The notes under the pieces were generated by a model that had not been told where the DNA came from, did not search any database, and was given only the letters and a program-made list of their open reading frames with translations. The position numbers and the translations under genes are program-made. From Actinomadura physcomitrii (GTDB lineage Bacteria; Actinomycetota; Actinomycetes; Streptosporangiales; Streptosporangiaceae), in contig NZ_WBMS02000015.1 in assembly GCF_008923205.2 (NCBI RefSeq), positions 15,891 to 79,890 of the forward strand: a DNA stretch of 64,000 nt, in the 5' to 3' direction. The number at the start of each line of letters is the position of its first letter. Position 1 is the first letter of the stretch. Below, piece by piece: positions 10,676 through 19,175 of this stretch.

Positions 10676-10731
10676 CCCTGACGTCCCTCTGCCCGCCACC
10701 CGGACCCGTCGCGGGGCGGGCGCCGCGATGA
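10672..10731 (+). CDS. Mini-ORF bridging monooxygenase and flavin reductase
   Basis: A 19-codon frame (MTLTSLCPPPGPVAGRAPR) starts at a GTG overlapping the monooxygenase stop (GTGA). It stops in a TGA overlapping the flavin reductase ATG (ATGA). It has a good ribosome binding site (AAGGAAGG, about 7 bases upstream), whereas the reductase ATG has none of its own. It may be a coupling peptide that carries ribosomes across the gap. Alternatively it is the displaced start of the reductase after an indel. No family is recognised. Confidence 0.4.
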   Translation: MTLTSLCPPPGPVAGRAPR

Positions 10732-11201
10732 CGGCGCTCGACCTCAACCTCCGCCGCGTCTACGGCGCCTACCCGACCGGCGTCGCGGTCGTCGCGGGGC
10801 TGGTGGGCGGGCGGCCCGCCGGCCTCGCCGCCAGCTCGTTCGTCCCGGTGTCCCTCGATCCGCCCCTGGTGTCGGTGTGCGTCGCGCACACGTCCACGAC
10901 CTGGCCGCTGCTGCGCGAGCTGCCCCGCATCGGGATCAGCGTGCTCGGCGCGCACCAGGAGCACGTCGGGCGGCGGCTCGGCGCCCGCACCGGCGACCGG
11001 TTCGCCGGCGTCGCTTGGCGGTCCACGCCGGACGGCGGCGTGCTCGTCGAGGGCGCGTCCGCCTGGTACGTGTGCACGGTCGAGCAGCGGTTCCGCTCCG
11101 GCGACCACGACATCGTCGTGTTCCGCGTGCACGACCTGGACGCCGCGCCGGACGTGCCGCCGCTGGTGTTCCACGCCAGCGCCTTCCGCCGGCTCGGCTG
11201 A
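10728..11201 (+). CDS. Flavin reductase (FMN-binding, HpaC/DszD-like)
   Basis: 157 residues, the usual size for short-chain flavin reductases. The N-terminus LRRVYGAYPTGVAVVAGLVGG and the core AASSFVPVSLDPPLVSVCVAHTS are typical of the flavin-reductase-like domain, which binds FMN and takes NAD(P)H. The end DHDIVVFRVHDLD...PLVFHASAFRRL holds the conserved GxH-type segment. It should supply reduced flavin to the upstream DszC-like enzyme and to the luciferase-like monooxygenases farther down. The ATG overlaps the stop of a 19-codon mini-ORF. Confidence 0.88.
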   Translation: MTALDLNLRRVYGAYPTGVAVVAGLVGGRPAGLAASSFVPVSLDPPLVSVCVAHTSTTWPLLRELPRIGISVLGAHQEHVGRRLGARTGDRFAGVAWRSTPDGGVLVEGASAWYVCTVEQRFRSGDHDIVVFRVHDLDAAPDVPPLVFHASAFRRLG

Positions 11202-11205
11202 CCAT

Positions 11206-11229
11206 TTTCCTACTTTGTTGGTCGATATT
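11206..11229 (+). promoter_or_regulatory. Shared upstream motif, copy B
   Basis: TTTCCTACTTTGTTGGTCGA followed by TATT begins 5 bases after the flavin reductase stop and 66 bases before the transporter binding-protein start. It matches the copy at 9391-9414 (19 of 24). TTGACG and GCTTACGTT follow and could be -35/-10 elements, so the transporter block probably has its own, co-regulated promoter. Confidence 0.6.
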
Positions 11230-11294
11230 GACGGATACATGATCGCCTGCTTACGTTGGCCGCGATCAGCAGGACCGTGAGGGGAGAGATCCAC

Positions 11295-12902
11295 GTGAGA
11301 GCGACGCCCGGCCCGTGGAGGACCGCCGCCGTGCTGGCGGCCGGACTGACGGCGCTGGCCGCGTGCGGCTCGGGCGGCGGCGGGTCCGGCGCCGGCGCCG
11401 GGACGCCCCGCACCGGCGGCACCCTGACCTTCGCCGTCGGCTCGGACGCCGGCTGCACCGACCCGCAGCAGGTCGGCAGCAACGACACCATCTACTCCGT
11501 CCGCCAGTTCGTCGACTCGCTCACCGACCAGGACCCGGCGACCGGCAGGATCGTGCCCTGGCTCGCGCAGAGCTGGACGATCAGCCGCGACGCCCGCGCC
11601 TTCACCTTCCACCTGCGGCCCGGCGTCACCTTCAGCGACGGCTCCGCGCTCACCGCCGAGGTCGTCAAGGCCAACTTCGACGCCGTCCCGAAGCTCGGTC
11701 CGCTCGGCCTGCTCGCCGAGGGCTACCTCAGCGGCTACCAGGGCACCGACATCGCTGACCCCCTCACCTTCACGGTCCGGTTCAAGCAGCCGAACGCGCA
11801 GTTCCTCCAGGCCACCGCCACGCACTCGCTCGGCATCGAGGCGGCGGCCAGCGTCCGCAAGACGCCGCAGCAGCGGTGCGCCGGGGGCGTCATCGGGTCC
11901 GGGCCGTTCACGCTGCAGAAGTACGTGCCGAACCAGTCGATCACGCTCGCCGCCCGCAAGGGCTACGCGTGGGGCTCCTCGCTGTGGAAGAAGCCGGGCG
12001 CCGCCTACCTCGACCGCATCGTGTTCAAGATCCTCCCCGAGTCGGGCGTGCGGACCGGCGGGCTCCAGTCCGGCCAGGTCGACGCCATCGGCAGCGTCGG
12101 CCGGGCCGACGAGTCGGCGCTCAAGGCGTCCGGCGTGCAGTTGCTGGCACGTGCCAATCCCGGTGTCGTGTTCGGCCTCACCCCGAACAACACCCGGTCC
12201 CCGCTGGACGACGAGAAGGTCCGGCAGGCCCTCGCGCTCGGCATCGACCGGCAGCAGATCGCCCAGACCGTCTTCCCGGCCGGGACGCAGCCCGCGACCA
12301 GCGTCCTCGCGCACACCACGCCCGGCTACGTCAACGTCGGGGCCGCGCTCGGGCACGACCCCGCGCGGGCCAAGTCGCTGCTCCAGTCCGACGGCTGGAC
12401 GCCCGGGAGCGACGGCGTCCTGCAGAAGGGCGGCAAGAAGCTCAGCATCACCGCCACCTGGGGTCCCGTCGCGGCCACCAACCAGCCGACGCTCGAACTG
12501 CTCCAGCAGCAGCTCAGGACGATCGGCGTGCAGCTCGCGCTCAAGGAGCAGCCCGTCGCCCAGTTCGCGCGGCTCCAGACGTCCGGGAACTTCGACCTGC
12601 TGTTCGGCAACCTCACCCGCGCCGACCCCGACATCCTCCGCAGCTCGTACTCGTCCAAGCTCTCCAACCCCTACAGGCTGCCGGCCACCGGTCTGGACGA
12701 CATCCTCGACGGCCAGGCCGCCGAACCCGACCAGGCCAAGCGCCTCGACCTCGTGGCGCAGGCGCAGCGGCAGCTCGCCCAGCACGCCTACACGATCCCG
12801 GTCGTCGAGCTGCAGACCGAGCTGGGCGTCGCGAAGAAGGTCCACGGCCTGCTGTTCGACGCGTCGAGCCGCATCCAGCTCCACGACACCTGGGTCGGCT
12901 AG
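11295..12902 (+). CDS. ABC transporter substrate-binding lipoprotein, oligopeptide/nickel type
   Basis: 535 residues from GTG 11295, with GGGGAGAGA just upstream. A signal peptide ends in the lipobox LAAC (about residues 25-28), so the mature protein is lipid-anchored outside the cell. The body is the SBP_bac_5 fold: GGTLTFAVGSDAGCTDPQQ, IVPWLAQSWTISRDARAFTFHLRPGV, FSDGSALTAEVVKANF and later RSPLDDEKVRQALALGIDRQ. It delivers ligand to the two permeases that follow. This fold also carries sugars, metals and small sulfur compounds, so the name does not fix the ligand. Context suggests an organosulfur substrate for the neighbouring monooxygenases. Confidence 0.9.
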   Translation: MRATPGPWRTAAVLAAGLTALAACGSGGGGSGAGAGTPRTGGTLTFAVGSDAGCTDPQQVGSNDTIYSVRQFVDSLTDQDPATGRIVPWLAQSWTISRDARAFTFHLRPGVTFSDGSALTAEVVKANFDAVPKLGPLGLLAEGYLSGYQGTDIADPLTFTVRFKQPNAQFLQATATHSLGIEAAASVRKTPQQRCAGGVIGSGPFTLQKYVPNQSITLAARKGYAWGSSLWKKPGAAYLDRIVFKILPESGVRTGGLQSGQVDAIGSVGRADESALKASGVQLLARANPGVVFGLTPNNTRSPLDDEKVRQALALGIDRQQIAQTVFPAGTQPATSVLAHTTPGYVNVGAALGHDPARAKSLLQSDGWTPGSDGVLQKGGKKLSITATWGPVAATNQPTLELLQQQLRTIGVQLALKEQPVAQFARLQTSGNFDLLFGNLTRADPDILRSSYSSKLSNPYRLPATGLDDILDGQAAEPDQAKRLDLVAQAQRQLAQHAYTIPVVELQTELGVAKKVHGLLFDASSRIQLHDTWVG

Positions 12903-12904
12903 AG

Positions 12905-13864
12905 ATGGGACGCTACGTGGCCTTGCGCCTCGCGCAGGCGGCCGGAGTGCTGTGGGCGGCCTACACGGTGTCGTTCCTGGTCCTCGACCTGCTGCCCGGC
13001 GACCCCGTCTCGGCGATGGCCGGGGCGGCCGCCGACCAGGCCGGCGTCGACCCCGCGCAGATCGCCCGGCTGAGGAGCGAGTACGGCTTCGACGATCCGG
13101 TCCCCGTGCAGTACGTCCACTACCTCGGCCGGGCGCTGCGCGGCGACTTCGGCGACTCGGTGGCCAGCGGCCGTCCGGTGACGTCCGTCATCGGCGACGC
13201 CCTGCCGTCCACCCTCCAGCTCGTCGCCGCGGGCCTCGCGCTCGCGGTGCTGTGCGGCGGCGGGCTCGCGCTCGCGGCGACCTACACCGCGCGGCGGTGG
13301 CTGCGGCAGCTGCTGCTCTCGCTGCCGCCGCTCGGGGTGTCCGTCCCGACGTTCTGGGCCGGGCTGATGCTCGTCGAGGTGTTCTCGTTCCGGGCGCGGC
13401 TGCTCCCGGCGTTCGGGAACGGCGGGCCACGCGGGCTGATCCTGCCCGCCGTCACGCTCGCGATCCCCACCGGCGCCGTCGTCGCGCAGGTGCTGGCCAA
13501 GAGCCTGCTCACCACCCTCGACGAGCCGTACGTCCAGACCGCGCGGGCGAAGGGCGCCGGACGGCCCCGGATCCACCTGCGGCACGCGCTGCGCAACGCG
13601 TCACTGCCCGCGCTGACGGTCGTCGGCGTCCTCGTCGGGCAGCTCATCGCCAACTCCGTCGTGATCGAGACGGTGTTCTCCCGCAACGGCCTCGGCCGGG
13701 TCACCGCCAGTGCGGTCTCCGCCCAGGACATCCCGCTCGTGCAGGGCGTCGTGGTGCTCGGGTCGCTGGTCTTCGTCCTGGTCAACCTGATCGTCGACCT
13801 CGTCTACCCGCTGCTCGACCCGCGGATCGCCGCCGCGGGCGGGCGGCGCTGGAGGCCCGCATGA
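12905..13864 (+). CDS. ABC transporter permease (DppB-like)
   Basis: 319 residues. It opens with MGRYVALRLAQAAGVLWAAY, the usual first helix of DppB-type permeases, followed by LLPGDPVSAMAG. The EAA-type cytoplasmic loop that docks with the ATPase is seen in EPYVQTARAKGAGRPRIHLRHALRNA. About six membrane helices. It begins 2 bases after the binding-protein stop and overlaps the next permease by ATGA, forming one transport operon. Confidence 0.9.
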   Translation: MGRYVALRLAQAAGVLWAAYTVSFLVLDLLPGDPVSAMAGAAADQAGVDPAQIARLRSEYGFDDPVPVQYVHYLGRALRGDFGDSVASGRPVTSVIGDALPSTLQLVAAGLALAVLCGGGLALAATYTARRWLRQLLLSLPPLGVSVPTFWAGLMLVEVFSFRARLLPAFGNGGPRGLILPAVTLAIPTGAVVAQVLAKSLLTTLDEPYVQTARAKGAGRPRIHLRHALRNASLPALTVVGVLVGQLIANSVVIETVFSRNGLGRVTASAVSAQDIPLVQGVVVLGSLVFVLVNLIVDLVYPLLDPRIAAAGGRRWRPA

Positions 13865-14769
13865 GCAGCACCCTCGACGCCCTCGGCGTCCTGGACGCCG
13901 CGCCGGAGCCCGGCGCGCCCGAGCAGGCGGTGCGGCGCCGCGCCGGCGCCGCCCGGACTGTCCGGTTCTTCCTGCGCCGGCCGGGGCTCGTCCTGTCCGT
14001 CCTGCTGATCGCGGCGGTGGTGCTCGCGTCGTTCTGGCCCGGCCTGTTCACCTCGCATGACCCGCTGAAGGGGGTGCCGGCGCAGGCGTTCCGGGCGCCC
14101 GGCGCCGCGCACTGGTTCGGCACCGACGAGCTGGGCCGCGACGTGTACGCGCGGGTCGTGCACGGCGCGGCGCTGTCGCTGAAGGCCACGCTGATCGCCG
14201 TCGCGGTGTCGTTCGCCGCCGGCGGGCTGCTCGGCCTGCTCGCCGGGTTCGCGGGCCGCTGGATCGACGACGTGCTGATGCGGTTCGTCGACGTGCTGCT
14301 ATCCATCCCCGCGCTGTTCCTGTCGCTCGCCCTGGTCACCGCGCTCGGCTACGGGACGGTGAAGGTCGCCGTCGCCGTCGGCGTCGCCAGCGTCGCGACG
14401 TTCGCGCGGGTGATGCGGTCGGAGGTGCTGCGGGTCCGGCAGGCCGTGTTCGTGGAGGCGGCCCGGTCCTGCGGGACGCGCTGGTACGCCATCCTCGGAC
14501 GGCACGTCCTGCCGAACGCGATCGGGCCGGTGCTGGTCCTCGCGACGCTCGACTTCGGCACCGCCGTGCTCGCGGTCTCGTCGCTGAGCTTCCTCGGCTA
14601 CGGCGCGCCGCCGCCCGCCCCGGAGTGGGGGACGCTGATCTCCGACGGCCGCAACTACCTCGCGAACGCCTGGTGGATGACCGCGCTGCCCGGCCTGACG
14701 ATCGCCGCGACCGTGCTCGCCACCAACCGGATCGCGCGGGCCCTCGACGGCGAGTGGGGGCGGCGATGA
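13861..14769 (+). CDS. ABC transporter permease (DppC-like)
   Basis: 302 residues. The N-terminal ~40 residues are cytoplasmic and variable; FFLRRPGLVLSVLLIAAVVL is the first helix. The DppC signature HWFGTDELGRDVYARVVHGA follows. The coupling loop is EAARSCGTRWYAILGRHVLPN. It pairs with the preceding DppB-like subunit. It overlaps its neighbours on both sides by ATGA. Confidence 0.9.
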   Translation: MSSTLDALGVLDAAPEPGAPEQAVRRRAGAARTVRFFLRRPGLVLSVLLIAAVVLASFWPGLFTSHDPLKGVPAQAFRAPGAAHWFGTDELGRDVYARVVHGAALSLKATLIAVAVSFAAGGLLGLLAGFAGRWIDDVLMRFVDVLLSIPALFLSLALVTALGYGTVKVAVAVGVASVATFARVMRSEVLRVRQAVFVEAARSCGTRWYAILGRHVLPNAIGPVLVLATLDFGTAVLAVSSLSFLGYGAPPPAPEWGTLISDGRNYLANAWWMTALPGLTIAATVLATNRIARALDGEWGRR

Positions 14770-16433
14770 CCGGCGCGCAGGAGACCCCGCTGCTGGACGT
14801 GGCGGGCCTGACCGTCTCGTACCTGACCAGGAACGAGCGGGTGCACGCGGTGCGCGGCGCCGACCTGGACGTCCGCGCCGGAGAGATCGTCGCGCTGGTG
14901 GGGGAGTCGGGCTCGGGCAAGAGCACCACCGCGCACGCCGTGCTGCGGCTGCTCGCCCCGAACGCCTCCATCGACGCCGGGACCGTCCGGTTCGGGGGCC
15001 GCGACCTCGCGGCGCTGTCCGAGCGGGAGCTGCGCACCGTGCGCGGCGCCCGGATCGGGCTCGTCCCGCAGGACCCGGGCGTCGCGCTGAACCCGGTGAA
15101 GCGGATCGGCGAGCAGGTCGCGGAGGTGCTGCGGCTGCACGGGCTCGCCACCCGCCGGACGGCGCCGGCGGCGGCGGTCGAGGCGCTGGAGCGCGCCGGG
15201 ATGCCCGAGCCCGGGGTGCGGGCGCGGCAGTACCCGCACGAGCTGTCCGGCGGGATGCGGCAGCGCGCGCTGATCGCCGTCGCCATCGCCGCCGGGCCGC
15301 AGCTGATCGTCGCCGACGAGCCGACCAGCGCCCTCGACGTCACCGTGCAGCGCCGCATCCTCGACCACCTCCAGCACCTCACCGAGGAGCTCGGCACCGC
15401 CGTGCTGCTCGTCACCCACGACCTCGGCGTCGCCGCCGACCGGGCCGCGCGGATCGCCGTGATGTCGCAGGGACGCGTCGTCGAGTCGGGCCCGGCGCGG
15501 CGGATCATCGAGGACCCGCAGGACGCCTACACGCGGCGGCTGCTGGACAGCGCGCCGAGCCTCACCGCCGTCCGCGCGCGCCCCCGGCCCGCCGCACCAG
15601 CGGAGCCCGGTGAGCCCGGGGACGTCCTGGTCACCGCGGAGCACCTCGTCAAGGACTTTCCGCTGCCGCGCGGCCGGACCGTCCGCGCCGTCGACGACGT
15701 CGGCCTCACCCTGCACCGGGGCCGGACTCTCGCGCTGGTCGGCGAGTCGGGCTCGGGCAAGTCGACGACCGCGCGGATGATCCTGCGGCTCGTCCCGCCG
15801 ACGTCCGGCCGGATCGTGTTCGACGGCGAGGACGTCACCGCCGCGACCGGCGCGGCGCTGCGGCGGCTGCGGCGGCGGGCCCAGCTCGTCTACCAGAACC
15901 CGTACGCCTCGCTCGACCCGCGGTTCTCGATCGGCGAGGTGATCACCGAGCCGCTGCGGGCGTTCCGGGTCGGCGACCGGGCGTCCCGCACCGCCCGCGC
16001 CCGCGAGCTGCTCGACCGGGTCGCGCTCCCGGCCGCGACCCTGGAACGCCGGCCCGCCGAGCTGTCGGGCGGGCAGCGGCAGCGCGTCGCGGTCGCCCGC
16101 GCGCTGGCCCTCGAACCCGACCTCGTGGTGTGCGACGAGCCCGTCTCGGCGCTGGACGTGTCCGTCCAGGCGCAGGTGCTGGACCTGCTCGCCGAGCTGC
16201 AGGACGGCACGGGCCTCGCCTACCTGTTCATCTCGCACGACCTCGCGGTCGTCCGGCAGATCGCGCACCGGGTCGCGGTCATGCGGGCCGGACGGATCGT
16301 CGAGACCGGCCCGACCGGCGCCATCTTCGCCGACCCGGCCCACGACTACACCCGCGAGCTGCTCGCCGCCATCCCCGGCGGGGACGCGCGCATCGGCGCC
16401 CCAGGCGCACGGCTGTTGGAGGAGCGCACATGA
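14766..16433 (+). CDS. ABC transporter ATPase, two fused nucleotide-binding domains (DppD-DppF type)
   Basis: 555 residues with two complete ATPase domains. Each has Walker A GESGSGKST (about 43 and 330), a signature (LSGGMRQR and LSGGQRQR) and Walker B (LIVADEPTSALD and LVVCDEPVSALD). Each is followed by a conserved His (LLVTHDLG, FISHDLAV). A Pro-rich linker lies near residues 270-290. One polypeptide thus replaces separate DppD and DppF subunits and powers the importer at 11295-14769. It overlaps the genes on both sides. Confidence 0.92.
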   Translation: MTGAQETPLLDVAGLTVSYLTRNERVHAVRGADLDVRAGEIVALVGESGSGKSTTAHAVLRLLAPNASIDAGTVRFGGRDLAALSERELRTVRGARIGLVPQDPGVALNPVKRIGEQVAEVLRLHGLATRRTAPAAAVEALERAGMPEPGVRARQYPHELSGGMRQRALIAVAIAAGPQLIVADEPTSALDVTVQRRILDHLQHLTEELGTAVLLVTHDLGVAADRAARIAVMSQGRVVESGPARRIIEDPQDAYTRRLLDSAPSLTAVRARPRPAAPAEPGEPGDVLVTAEHLVKDFPLPRGRTVRAVDDVGLTLHRGRTLALVGESGSGKSTTARMILRLVPPTSGRIVFDGEDVTAATGAALRRLRRRAQLVYQNPYASLDPRFSIGEVITEPLRAFRVGDRASRTARARELLDRVALPAATLERRPAELSGGQRQRVAVARALALEPDLVVCDEPVSALDVSVQAQVLDLLAELQDGTGLAYLFISHDLAVVRQIAHRVAVMRAGRIVETGPTGAIFADPAHDYTRELLAAIPGGDARIGAPGARLLEERT

Positions 16434-17275
16434 CCGTACAGACCACGACGACCACCGGCGCGGCGGACGCGTTCGCCGAGGAGTGGCGGACCTGGCACGC
16501 CGCGCAGGAGGCGCGGCTCGCCGACCCGCACGGCTTCCTCGCGATCACCGGCCTGCACTTCCTCGACGGCGAGCCGCGCCGCCTCCCCGGCGCGCCGGGC
16601 GCCTGGAGCACCGGGCCCGAGGGCGTGACCGTCGTCCTCGGCGACGGCGAGGAGCTGACCGTGGACGGCGCGACCGTGCGCGGCGAGCACCGGTTCGGCG
16701 TGCTGCCCGAGCGCGGCGGCACCACCGCGATCTGGGGGGACGCGGCGATCGAGGTGGCCAAGCGCGGCGGGAACGACATCGTCCGGCCCCGCCACCCGGA
16801 CCATCCGCTGCGCACCGCGTTCCGCGGCACGCCCGCCTTCCCGCCCGACCCGCGCTGGTCGGTGACCGGCCGGTACGTCCCGTTCGGCGAGCCGCGCCCG
16901 ACCACCGTCGGCGCCGCCGTCGAGGGGCTCCAGCACGTCTACGACGCGCCCGGCCGGATCGAGTTCGAGCTGGACGGCCGGTCCCTCGCGCTCACCGCGT
17001 TCAACGGCAAGGAGCCCGGCGAGCTGCTCGTCCTGTTCACCGACGCGACGTCCGGCGTCACCACCTACGCGGCGAACCGGGCGCTGCCCGTCGCGCCGCC
17101 CGCCGCCGACGGGACGGTGACGCTCGACTTCAACCGGGCGCACAACCTGCCGTGCGCGTACACCGAGTTCGCGACGTGCCCGCTGCCGCCCGCCGAGAAC
17201 CGGCTGCCGGTCGCCGTGGAGGCGGGCGAGAAGATCCCCTACGAGCGCGGCGCGGGGCAGGGGGAGCGGCCGTGA
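16430..17275 (+). CDS. DUF1684 protein
   Basis: 281 residues, with the DUF1684 pattern: FAEEWRTWHAAQEARLADPHGFLAITGLHFLDG at the N-terminus (a helix then a beta region) and FDFNRAHNLPCAYTEFATCPLPP-like text near the C-terminus (here LDFNRAHNLPCAYTEFATCP). The Cys residues of PCAY and TCPLP are features of the family. The function is unknown; DUF1684 genes are seen in several carbon and sulfur-oxidation clusters. There is no signal peptide, so it is cytosolic. It overlaps the ATPase and FMN reductase genes by ATGA/GTGA, so it belongs to the pathway. I would treat it as an accessory or hydrolytic step of unknown chemistry. Confidence 0.82.
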   Translation: MTVQTTTTTGAADAFAEEWRTWHAAQEARLADPHGFLAITGLHFLDGEPRRLPGAPGAWSTGPEGVTVVLGDGEELTVDGATVRGEHRFGVLPERGGTTAIWGDAAIEVAKRGGNDIVRPRHPDHPLRTAFRGTPAFPPDPRWSVTGRYVPFGEPRPTTVGAAVEGLQHVYDAPGRIEFELDGRSLALTAFNGKEPGELLVLFTDATSGVTTYAANRALPVAPPAADGTVTLDFNRAHNLPCAYTEFATCPLPPAENRLPVAVEAGEKIPYERGAGQGERP

Positions 17276-17814
17276 GCGTCGCCGTCCTGGTGGGGAACCC
17301 GCGTCCGAAGTCGCGGACGCTGCAGATCGCCCTCCAGGCCGCCGAGGCGGTCGCGGGCCGCGTCGGGCACGCCGGCGCCGCCGACGTCGTCGACCTGTCC
17401 GCGCTCGCGCCCGTCCTGCTCGACGCGGCGCCCGCGCCCGAGGTGCGGGACGCGCTCGACCGGGTCGCGCACGCGGACGTCCTGGTCGTCGCGAGCCCGA
17501 CCTACAAGGCCACCTACACCGGCCTGCTGAAGGTGTTCCTCGACCGGCTGCCCGGCGGCGCGCTGGCGTCGACCATCGCGCTTCCGCTGCTGGTGATGGG
17601 CGACCCGAAGCACTCGCTGGCCGTCGAGGTGCACCTGCGGCCGCTGCTGGTCGAGCTGGGCGCGACCGTCCCGACCCCCGGCCTGGCGTTCCTGGAGGCG
17701 CAGGTGCCGGACGCCGCCGGGGTGATCGGCGCGTGGGCGGACGCCGTCGCCCCGCGGGTGTCCGCCGCCCTCGCGACCACGACCGCGTTCGCGAACACAG
17801 GAGGAGCCCGCTGA
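17272..17814 (+). CDS. NAD(P)H-dependent FMN reductase (SsuE-like flavodoxin fold)
   Basis: 180 residues from GTG 17272, overlapping the DUF1684 stop. The flavodoxin-like N-terminus is SVAVLVGNPRPKSRTLQIA (phosphate loop), followed by VLVVASPTYKATYTGLLKVF, the flavin-binding loop typical of SsuE/MsuE. It makes reduced FMN for the two-component monooxygenases downstream. It is the second flavin reductase in the run, from a different fold than the one at 10728, so the pathway has two independent sources of reduced flavin. It ends TGATG with the next gene. Confidence 0.88.
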   Translation: MSVAVLVGNPRPKSRTLQIALQAAEAVAGRVGHAGAADVVDLSALAPVLLDAAPAPEVRDALDRVAHADVLVVASPTYKATYTGLLKVFLDRLPGGALASTIALPLLVMGDPKHSLAVEVHLRPLLVELGATVPTPGLAFLEAQVPDAAGVIGAWADAVAPRVSAALATTTAFANTGGAR

Positions 17815-19175
17815 TGCCCGCCAAGCAGATCCACCTCGCGGCCCACTTCCCCGGCGTCAACAACACCACCGTCTGGACCGACCCCCGGTCGGCCAGCCAG
17901 ATCGACTTCGGGTCGTTCGTCCACCTCGCCGAGACCGCCGAACGCGGCAAGTTCGACTTCTTCTTCCTCGCCGAGGGACTGCGGCTGCGGGAGATGAAGG
18001 GCCGCATCCACGACCTCGACGTGGCGGGACGGCCCGAGTCGCTGACCGTGCTGTCCGCGCTGTCGGCCGTCACCACCCGCCTCGGCCTCGCCGCGACCGT
18101 CAACTCCACCTTCAACGAGCCGTACGAGGTGGCGCGCCGCCTCGCCACCCTCGACCACCTCAGCGGGGGCCGCGCCGCCTGGAACGTCGTGACCAGCTGG
18201 GACGCGTTCACCGGCGAGAACTTCCGGCGCGGCGGCTACCTCGCGGAGGCCGACCGCTACACTCGCGCCGCCGAGTTCCTGCACACCGCCCGCGAGCTGT
18301 GGGACTCCTGGACGGGCGGCGACCTCGTCGCCGACCCGGACGAGGCGGAGTTCATCCGGCCCGGCGCGGGCGCGTTCGCGCACCGCGGCGCGCAGTTCGA
18401 CATCGCCGGCCGGTTCAACGTGCCGCGCCCGCCGCAGGGCCACCCCGTCATCATCCAGGCGGGCGACTCGTACGAGGGCCGCGAGTTCGCCGCCGCCGAC
18501 GCCGACGTCATCTTCAGCCGGCACGGCACCCTGGAGGACGGCCGCGCCTTCTACAAGGACGTCAAGAGCCGCCTCGCCCGCTACGGGCGGCGGCCCGGCG
18601 ACCTGAAGATCATGCCGGCGGTCACCTACGTGCTCGGCGACACCGAGGAGGACGCCGCCGAGCGCGCCACCGAGATCCGCCGCGCGCAGGTCTCCCCGCA
18701 GAACGCCATCGCGTTCCTGGAGGGCTACTGGGGGCGGGACCTGTCCGCCTACGACCCCGACGGCCCGCTCCCCGACATCGAACCCGACCTCGACGAGGGC
18801 GTCTCGAAGGGCCGCGCGCAGTTCCGCGGCGACCGCGGCGAGACCGTCCGCCGCTGGCGGGAACTCGCCGCCGAGCGCGGCCTCAGCATCCGCGAGCTGG
18901 TCATCGAGGCCACCGCGCGGCAGACGTTCGTCGGGACGGCCCGCAGCGTCGCCGACCGGATCGACGAGTTCGTGCAGACCGACGCCGCCGACGGGTTCGT
19001 GTTCGTCCCGCACCTGACCCCGGGCGGGCTCGACGACCTGGTCGAGCACGTCGTGCCGCTGCTGCAGGAGAAGGGCGTGTTCCGCGCCGACTACACCGGG
19101 CCCACGCTGCGCGACCACCTCGGTCTGCGGGTCCCGCGCGTCCACTCGACCCGATCGGAAAGGGAGGCCTCATGA
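17814..19175 (+). CDS. Luciferase-like FMN monooxygenase, NtaA/SnaA/DszA/DmoA family (1)
   Basis: 453 residues, normal for the NtaA/DszA branch of bacterial-luciferase-like enzymes. Typical text: KQIHLAAHFPGVNNTTVW, FVHLAETAERGKFDFFFLAEG, then TLDHLSGGRAAWNVVTSWD and PRPPQGHPVIIQAGDSYEGREFAA. It uses reduced FMN from a partner reductase and oxygen. Relatives cleave C-S or C-N bonds (dimethyl sulfide, dibenzothiophene sulfone, nitrilotriacetate). A GGAGG lies 8 bases before the ATG. It overlaps the FMN reductase by one base and the next monooxygenase by ATGA. Confidence 0.88.
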   Translation: MPAKQIHLAAHFPGVNNTTVWTDPRSASQIDFGSFVHLAETAERGKFDFFFLAEGLRLREMKGRIHDLDVAGRPESLTVLSALSAVTTRLGLAATVNSTFNEPYEVARRLATLDHLSGGRAAWNVVTSWDAFTGENFRRGGYLAEADRYTRAAEFLHTARELWDSWTGGDLVADPDEAEFIRPGAGAFAHRGAQFDIAGRFNVPRPPQGHPVIIQAGDSYEGREFAAADADVIFSRHGTLEDGRAFYKDVKSRLARYGRRPGDLKIMPAVTYVLGDTEEDAAERATEIRRAQVSPQNAIAFLEGYWGRDLSAYDPDGPLPDIEPDLDEGVSKGRAQFRGDRGETVRRWRELAAERGLSIRELVIEATARQTFVGTARSVADRIDEFVQTDAADGFVFVPHLTPGGLDDLVEHVVPLLQEKGVFRADYTGPTLRDHLGLRVPRVHSTRSEREAS

